A DNA stretch of 64,000 nucleotides from Aureococcus anophagefferens. Taxonomy: Eukaryota > Sar > Pelagophyceae > Pelagomonadales > Pelagomonadaceae. The notes beneath the pieces were generated by a model. It did no database searches. It saw nothing but the letters and a program-made list of their open reading frames with translations, and was not told the origin of the DNA. The translations under genes and the position numbers were made by a program. Positions 59,032-64,000 of the stretch are shown in pieces (the stretch's first letter is position 1; each line of letters begins with the position of its first letter). Where the stretch lies: assembly GCF_000186865.1 (NCBI RefSeq), contig NW_008705568.1:955513-1019512 (forward strand). The letters run 5' to 3'.

Positions 59032-60672
59032 ATGTCGGTCAAGGCGTCCGGGAGCATGATGACGAGCGGGAGCCACGAGACGGCCGTGCAGCTCGACGCG
59101 CTCCACAAGGCCCAGATCTACTACACGAAGAAGATCGAGAACGAGCGGCTGCGGCTCCACCAGGTCGAGAAGAAGCTCGACCGCATGCGCAAGACGATCC
59201 TCGAGTTCAAGAAGCAGGTCGGCGGCGAGTGGAAGCGCCGCGAGGTGTCGATCCGGACGCAGCGCGAGAGCGTGCGCCTCGAGTCCGCGCTGCAGACGGT
59301 CAAGGAGAAGCACGACCGGCTCCAGCACAAGATCAAGACGTTGGCCGTGGAGATCAACAACAAGCGGCGCGAGAAGATCCAGCACGAGCGCGTCACGGCC
59401 AAGGCGGAGAAGTCGCTCGCGCGGCGGCGGCAGCAATTGGCGAACCTGAACCGCGCGTTGCAGGAGACGGAGGAGGAGCGCGAGCAGGCCGGCCGCCAGT
59501 GCGAGGCGCTCAAGGGCGAGATCATCGACGAGATGGAGCAGTTCAACGACCGCGTGTCGTCGACGCACAACTCCATCGTCGCCGCGACGGGCCAATGCGG
59601 CCTGAGCTCCGCGGCGTCCGCGGGCGCCGCGCCGTCGTCCAAGGGCGGCGCCAAGGGCGGCGGATCCGGCGGCGGCAAGGACCGCGCCTTCCTCACGCAG
59701 GAGCGGTCGAAGCAGCCCGAGGTCGACCTCCAGCAGGAGGTGAACAAGGCCTACTGGGTCGTCGCGAAGACGCGCATGGATTTGACGAAGCAGATCGAGC
59801 GCAAGGAGGAGCTCCACAGCGCCTTCGACAAGATCTGCTCCGAGACGAAGACCCACGTCGACCCGTCCGCGGACCCGGCGCTCAAGGGCAAGCACCCGCT
59901 CGAGGGCCTCGTGCCGCTCCTGTTGAAGAGCGAGGAGGAGAACTATTTGGTGTTCCGGACGATCAACGAGCTCAACCAGGAGCTCGAGACGCTGGAGCTG
60001 GAGAAGGTGAGCCTCGAGGACGACATGGAGCAGCGCGCCCTCGCCAACGAGGACCGGCTCCACCAGGAGGAGAACATGAAGAAGGAGCTCGGCGCGCAGC
60101 TCGCAACGTCCGAGGCGACGGAGAAGACGCACGAGGACCAGCACCGGGCCAACGAGCAGTCCCTCATCTCGGCGTCGGAGGCCGTGACGACGATCTTCCA
60201 CAAGCTTGGCTGCGGCGAGATCCCCAGCGGCGAGGCTTTGGTCGCGACGGGGCTCACGGAGCGGAACGTCGAGCAGTTCCTGGGCCTCATCGAGGACCAG
60301 CTCGTCGAGGTGCTCCAGCTCGACGCCCACCTGACGGCGTCGCGGGGCAACGAGGACCCGACGCGGCCGAAGACGCCCAAGTTCAACCGCGACGGCAAGC
60401 GCATGCCCGCGATGACGCTCCCCGACCTGCTCCACCAGCCGCAGCTCGACGCGTCGCTGTCCGCGCCCTTCGACGACGCGACGGACGAGTCGCCCGACGA
60501 CGCGGCCTTCGCCGCGCCCATCGACCCGTCCAAGCTCCTCAACAGCCTCAAGTCCGGCGCGGTCGACGACGGCAAGGGCCGCAACGACACGGCCAAGGGC
60601 CACGTCTTCAACTCGCGGATCGTCTCCCTGCGCCCCAAGTCCCAGGTCGTCGCCGTCGGGCCCCAGCGCTAG
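59032..60672 (+). CDS. Outer dynein arm docking-complex-like coiled-coil protein (ODA1/CCDC114-CCDC151 type)
   Basis: A 546-residue single-exon coiled-coil protein. Seen: LHKAQIYYTKKIENERLRLH and QVEKKLDRMRKTILEFKKQV at the N-terminus; long heptads to about 180; a Gly-rich break (KGGGSGGGKDRAF); a second coiled region with KSEEENYLVFRTINELNQEL and ETLELEKVSLEDDMEQRALA; and a C-terminal part TIFHKLGCGEIPSGEALVAT. The EExNxxLFxxINELNxExExL pattern is characteristic of ODA docking proteins, which fix outer dynein arms to ciliary doublets. The start at 59032 (GCCATGTCG) was chosen over an alternative GTG upstream. Confidence 0.72.
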   Translation: MSVKASGSMMTSGSHETAVQLDALHKAQIYYTKKIENERLRLHQVEKKLDRMRKTILEFKKQVGGEWKRREVSIRTQRESVRLESALQTVKEKHDRLQHKIKTLAVEINNKRREKIQHERVTAKAEKSLARRRQQLANLNRALQETEEEREQAGRQCEALKGEIIDEMEQFNDRVSSTHNSIVAATGQCGLSSAASAGAAPSSKGGAKGGGSGGGKDRAFLTQERSKQPEVDLQQEVNKAYWVVAKTRMDLTKQIERKEELHSAFDKICSETKTHVDPSADPALKGKHPLEGLVPLLLKSEEENYLVFRTINELNQELETLELEKVSLEDDMEQRALANEDRLHQEENMKKELGAQLATSEATEKTHEDQHRANEQSLISASEAVTTIFHKLGCGEIPSGEALVATGLTERNVEQFLGLIEDQLVEVLQLDAHLTASRGNEDPTRPKTPKFNRDGKRMPAMTLPDLLHQPQLDASLSAPFDDATDESPDDAAFAAPIDPSKLLNSLKSGAVDDGKGRNDTAKGHVFNSRIVSLRPKSQVVAVGPQR

Positions 60673-60737
60673 GGGGAACTGGGGGGAAGGGCGCCTAAGT
60701 CGCATCGGCTACGCTTACGCTTACGCGCGACGAGCCC

Positions 60738-61044
60738 CTAGACCTGCGGCGGGACGTCTGGGCCGCGGCGCGGCGGCGCGGACGCGGGCGGTCTCGCGGG
60801 CTTCGCGGCCGTCGCGACGTCCTTGGCGACCTTCGTCGGGTTGCCAACGAGGAGCTGGAAAACCTGCGACGCGTCGGTGGCGCGCGCGCGCATCGCGCGG
60901 GCGCCGGCGCGCGACGCCCGGCGACACGGCGCGCTTCCCGTTGACCGCGACCGAGAACGACAGCGGCGGGCCGTACTTGTGCTTGACCTCGGCGTGCGGC
61001 AGTTCCCTCTTGATGGCGTTGCAGTAACTACTGCCGCAACCCAT
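60738..61044 (-). CDS. Small thioredoxin-fold-like protein resembling the SelW/Rdx family
   Basis: Two exons (61044-60928, 60863-60738; 64-bp GT-AG intron) give 80 residues. Seen: MGCGSSYCNAIKRELPHAEV, then PLSFSVAVNGKRA joined across the intron to VFQLLVGNPTKVAKDV, then a Pro/Ala tail. The order Cys-Gly-Ser-x-Tyr, helix, FxVxVNGK recalls the Rdx/SelW family, where the motif is CxxC or CxxU; here the second Cys/Sec position is Ser and another Cys follows. The frame also continues upstream to an AG at about 61080 (VTVTSCAFGGNL), so a first exon may be missing. Confidence 0.4.
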
Positions 61045-61345
61045 CAAGTTGCCGCCAAAGGCACACGACGTGACGGTGACCTACGATCACAGGGCTGCCA
61101 GCGCGTTGCAACAATCGCGATGGCGCAAAGACGCACCTGCAGCTGTTCACCCATTGCGATGCGACGGAGACGATGGATGTGACGAGGTGGAAGAAGAGAA
61201 CGACGGCGCGGACTTCGGAGGACAGCTCAGGGCAGCTAGTGCAATTCTAGTGCAACTAAAAGGGTGCCTTTTTGTTTGAAGCGGTGGCCTATAGAGAGCC
61301 CGCGCGGGGCTGCCGGCTGTGACCGCCGCTGACTCCAGCCGAAAC

Positions 61346-61851
61346 ATGTCGCACTACGCGTCCGAGGGCTTCGACAAGCCCGGCGGCGTCGACACGGAGG
61401 AGTACGAGGTGCGTCGCGTGTTTCAAAAATGCTCTTTGACATTCGCGTCCATAGTTCATCAAGCAGAAGCGCGGCGCCGTGGAGGGCATGCTCTTCCGCG
61501 TGATCAGCCAGCCGAACTCCGGCCCGACGCCGATGGGCATCACGTTCACGCAGTACTCGACGTGCTTCTCGCACAACATCCAGAAGCGCCCCCGCGGCGC
61601 CCGGGCGCGCGCCGTCCCGACGCGCGCGCGCGCAGGTACGTCGACAACGGCTGGCGCGACGAGGGCTTCGAGTCGCCCGTGGAGAAGGAGTGCGTCGACT
61701 GGATCAACACGAAGCCCGACTGCAGCCTCGAGGTCGTGCTCAAGCACAACCCGGACCTCGCGGAGAAGCTCAAGCACGGCAAGCCGACGAACTGGGCGCT
61801 GAAGAAGGACTGGGAGCGCCAGCAGGACCAGCGGCGGGGCAAGTTCATCTA
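61346..61851 (+). CDS. Conserved-looking small hypothetical protein, three exons
   Basis: Starts MSHYASEGFDKPGGVDTEEY at 61346. A first intron begins at a consensus GTGCGT after EYE and ends in CCATAG before FIKQKRGAVEGMLFRVISQP. A second intron ends in CGCGCAG before YVDNGWRDEGFESPVEKECV; its donor lies near 61588. The product is about 135 residues with a charged C-terminus (LKKDWERQQDQRRGKFI). Residue balance and GC-ending codons in each exon support it. No family is recognised. It is convergent with CDC5L, the stops being 27 bp apart. Confidence 0.6.
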
Positions 61852-61878
61852 AACGCGAGCGAGGGTGTTAGGGGAGCG

Positions 61879-64000
61879 CTAGGCCGCGGCCGCGTCCATG
61901 TCGTCGACCGCGCGCTTGAGGCGGGCGTACTCCTGCTGGAGGACCTTCTCCGCGGCGTCGTTGGCGGCGCAGCGCGCCTTGGCCGCGGCGAGGCGCGCGG
62001 GCAGGTTGACCTTCTCGAGGCGGTGGAGGCGCTTGTAGCACGCGGCCTCGATGGCCGCCTGGTCCAGATCCGCCGCGGCCTCGTCGATCTCCTCCCGGAG
62101 CTTCTCGCACTCGTCGACGATGGGCTTGAGCGCCGCGTCGACGCGCTCCTCGATGCGCGCCGCGCGCGCCGCGCCCTTGGCCATCGTCGCGCGCGTCGCC
62201 TCGAACGCGGCTTTGTGCGCCGCCACGAGCCGCGACTCGTCTTCGCAGTCCGCGGCCGAGCCCCACGCGCCCGCGTCGGGGAAGTAGACGACGTCGGCGA
62301 ACTTCGCCTCCCAGGCGGCGCCGAAGTCGGGCCCCGCCGCGGGCATCGTCGCGTCGGCCTCGGCTTGGATGAGCGCGGCCGCCGCGACGAGCCGCCGTTC
62401 GTCGAAGGCCTCGACGTCCGCGCGCGCCACCTTCTTCGGCCCGCCCTTGACGGGGAAGTCGTGGGCGTCGCGCCGCAGGAGCGCCACGAGCTCCGCCTCG
62501 ACGAGCGCCGCCGCGGGCGACGCCGCGTCGCGCGGCGCCACCGGCGCCTTCCGGGGCCGCGGCAGGTCGCGGCGCACGGCCGACGACCGGAGCGCGAGCT
62601 CCGCGCGCGCGGCCTCGCGCGCGGCGGCGGCCTCCGCGGCGTCGCGGTCCGCGGCGTCGGGCGTCCGGGCCGGCCGGGCCGCGGGCTCGGGCGCGTCGTC
62701 GTCGGCCGGCGCGTCGACGTCGTACGCGAATTTCGGCGCCGGCAGCCCCTCGAGGCCCGCCTTGAGCTCGACGCGCGCGCGCTTCCGGTCCGCGCGCAGA
62801 TCCTCGGCGTCGCCGTAGGCCGACTCGAAGGCCGACTCGTCGTCGCGGACGTCGCGGAGCGGCGTCGGCGCCTTCTGCTGCGTGAGGCCGAGCGGCGTCC
62901 CGGCCTTGGCGGGCGTGGGCCCCCGCAGGGACAGCGCGCTCGGCGTCTCGACGCGGCCGCCCGTCAGCGGCGTCGCGCCGGCGTAGCCCGTGCCCGCCTC
63001 GCGGTCCGCCTGGTCCTCGCCGAGCAAGGGCGTCTGCAGCGCGCGGTCCGCGATCGCGTTCCGCGCCTCCTGGGCCACGGCGTCCTCGGTCCGCGGCCGC
63101 GCGGGCGTGCGCGCGCGCGCGTTCGCCAGCAGGTTCGCGACGACGTCGGCGCCGGACGCGCCCGACGCGAGGAGCGCCGCGGGGCCCGAGCCGCCGCCGT
63201 CCGAGTCAGCCCCCAGCCGCGCGATGTCCTCCAACTCCTCGTCCGTGACCTGGGGCGCGGGCAGGGCCAGCTCGCTGCGCCGGAGCACGGAGCTCGGGTC
63301 GTTGAGCGCCGAGAGCTGGGCGACGGCCAGCGGTAAATTGGCCTTCATCAATTTCTGGACCTTTTTTTTGTCGTCGCGCGCGGCGATCTTCTCCGCGGCG
63401 TCGCGGCGCTGCTCCTCGAAGCGGTCCAGGCGGATGGCCTCGAAGTCGGCGTCGCCGCGGCTCCGCTTCCGGTCGCCGTCGGCGCGCTTCTCGCCGGAGA
63501 CGTCGTAGAAGCCCGCGGGCGCGAGTTTCTGGAACGGCACCTCCGCGTCGTAGTCCATGTACTTCTTGTTCGAGCGGCCGCCGAAGCGGCTCGTGTAGAT
63601 GCCCGCGGCCTTGAGCTCGCGCTTCTTCTGGAGCGACGCGAGGCGCCGCGCCTCGTCGAGCTGGGCCTCGCGCGCCTTCCGCTTCGCCTTCTTGCCGCGC
63701 GTGTTCGCCAAGCGCGCGCGCGCCTCGCTGAGCATCTCCTTCTCGTCCTCGTCCATGTCGACGGGGTCGGGCCGCGCCGGGCGCACCTCGGGGTTCGGGT
63801 CGATCTCGCCGGGCCGGAGCCGCCGCACCTCCTCGGACGAGCCGCCGCCCTCGGCGCCGCCCTCGCCGGCGATCTCGCGCTCCGCGTCGTCGAGGAGCCG
63901 CTCGTAGCGCTCCATGCACTGCGCCGCCGTGCGCCCGACGAGGGGCGCCACCGTGCGCCACTGGCAGGGGTAGAGCTTGGCGAGGTGGAGCAGCTTCTCC
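61879..64000 (-). CDS. CDC5L: CDC5/CEF1-like pre-mRNA splicing factor (5' end beyond the window)
   Basis: C-terminal ~700 residues of CDC5L, a core subunit of the Prp19/NineTeen complex that acts in spliceosome activation. The window edge cuts the Myb region; its second-repeat end EKLLHLAKLYPCQWRTVAPL followed by VGRTAAQCMERYERLLD is visible. Seen downstream: LRPGEIDPNPEVRPARPDPV, DMDEDEKEMLSEARARLANT, GKKAKRKAREAQLDEARRLA, LQKKRELKAAGIYTSRFGGR, then FQKLAPAGFYDV, all hallmarks of the family. The C-terminal half is Ala/Asp-rich, ending in coiled coil (VLQQEYARLKRAVDDMDAAA). It is a fitting neighbour in a genome that must splice many GC-AG introners, though it is a universal gene. Confidence 0.95.
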   Translation of the reverse strand, partial: EKLLHLAKLYPCQWRTVAPLVGRTAAQCMERYERLLDDAEREIAGEGGAEGGGSSEEVRRLRPGEIDPNPEVRPARPDPVDMDEDEKEMLSEARARLANTRGKKAKRKAREAQLDEARRLASLQKKRELKAAGIYTSRFGGRSNKKYMDYDAEVPFQKLAPAGFYDVSGEKRADGDRKRSRGDADFEAIRLDRFEEQRRDAAEKIAARDDKKKVQKLMKANLPLAVAQLSALNDPSSVLRRSELALPAPQVTDEELEDIARLGADSDGGGSGPAALLASGASGADVVANLLANARARTPARPRTEDAVAQEARNAIADRALQTPLLGEDQADREAGTGYAGATPLTGGRVETPSALSLRGPTPAKAGTPLGLTQQKAPTPLRDVRDDESAFESAYGDAEDLRADRKRARVELKAGLEGLPAPKFAYDVDAPADDDAPEPAARPARTPDAADRDAAEAAAAREAARAELALRSSAVRRDLPRPRKAPVAPRDAASPAAALVEAELVALLRRDAHDFPVKGGPKKVARADVEAFDERRLVAAAALIQAEADATMPAAGPDFGAAWEAKFADVVYFPDAGAWGSAADCEDESRLVAAHKAAFEATRATMAKGAARAARIEERVDAALKPIVDECEKLREEIDEAAADLDQAAIEAACYKRLHRLEKVNLPARLAAAKARCAANDAAEKVLQQEYARLKRAVDDMDAAAA

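Noticed and set aside
1..64000. tRNA, rRNA or transposase genes
   Set aside because: None seen by reading. Small RNA genes could be missed without a covariance search, so absence is not proven.

Overview
The window looks like nuclear DNA from a small, very GC-rich stramenopile alga. The best match from the sequence alone is a pelagophyte close to Aureococcus anophagefferens. The clues are compact genes on both strands with strongly GC-ending codons, few short conventional introns, typical eukaryotic proteins (beta-tubulin, ESCRT-III CHMP1, ERO1, CDC5-like splicing factor, COMM-domain protein), and many repeated ~90-210 bp introns of the 'introner' type known from that lineage. A 50-N gap and several single-base frameshifts point to a draft assembly.

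Layout. 1-8.2 kb: TPR protein, FAM173-like methyltransferase, CHMP1, two unknown genes, beta-tubulin and an SMP/C2 lipid-transfer-like protein. 8.5-13.7 kb: FGGY sugar kinase (frameshifted), ERO1 oxidase, and an RRM protein fused to a DUF952 domain. 13.7-20.3 kb: one giant membrane protein with an extracellular beta-helix, multiple membrane spans and a TIR-reminiscent cytosolic domain. 20.5-29.7 kb: small secreted protein, basic coiled protein, secreted FkbM-type methyltransferase, GAF-phosphodiesterase, and a COMMD6-like mini gene. 29.8-38.3 kb: amino-acid transporter, ankyrin protein, acidic protein, RCC1-BTB-BTB membrane protein, NlpC/P60-like protein. 38.4-48.3 kb: a group of secreted Cys/Asp/Lys-rich proteins around a kexin/furin-like convertase, with a bacterial-type formamidase on the other strand. 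48.4-51.6 kb: a 5'-truncated LINE. 51.7-64 kb: a RelA/SpoT-like WD40 protein, two coiled-coil proteins (one resembling an outer-dynein-arm docking factor), two small genes, and a CDC5L gene that runs off the right edge.

The dominant signal is the set of 15 introners in nine genes. Each one sits inside a coding frame that is restored exactly by removing it. Each is flanked by an 8-bp target duplication starting G-T or G-C. The first copy of that duplication supplies the 5' splice site, and the AG at the far end of the element supplies the 3' splice site. Six of the 15 use a GC donor. Family A (seven copies, ~190-200 bp) and family B (six copies, ~175-213 bp) share an internal core. Family C (two copies, 89 bp) is unrelated and 96% identical between copies. 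Elements occur in both orientations relative to the gene. No transposase is present in the window.
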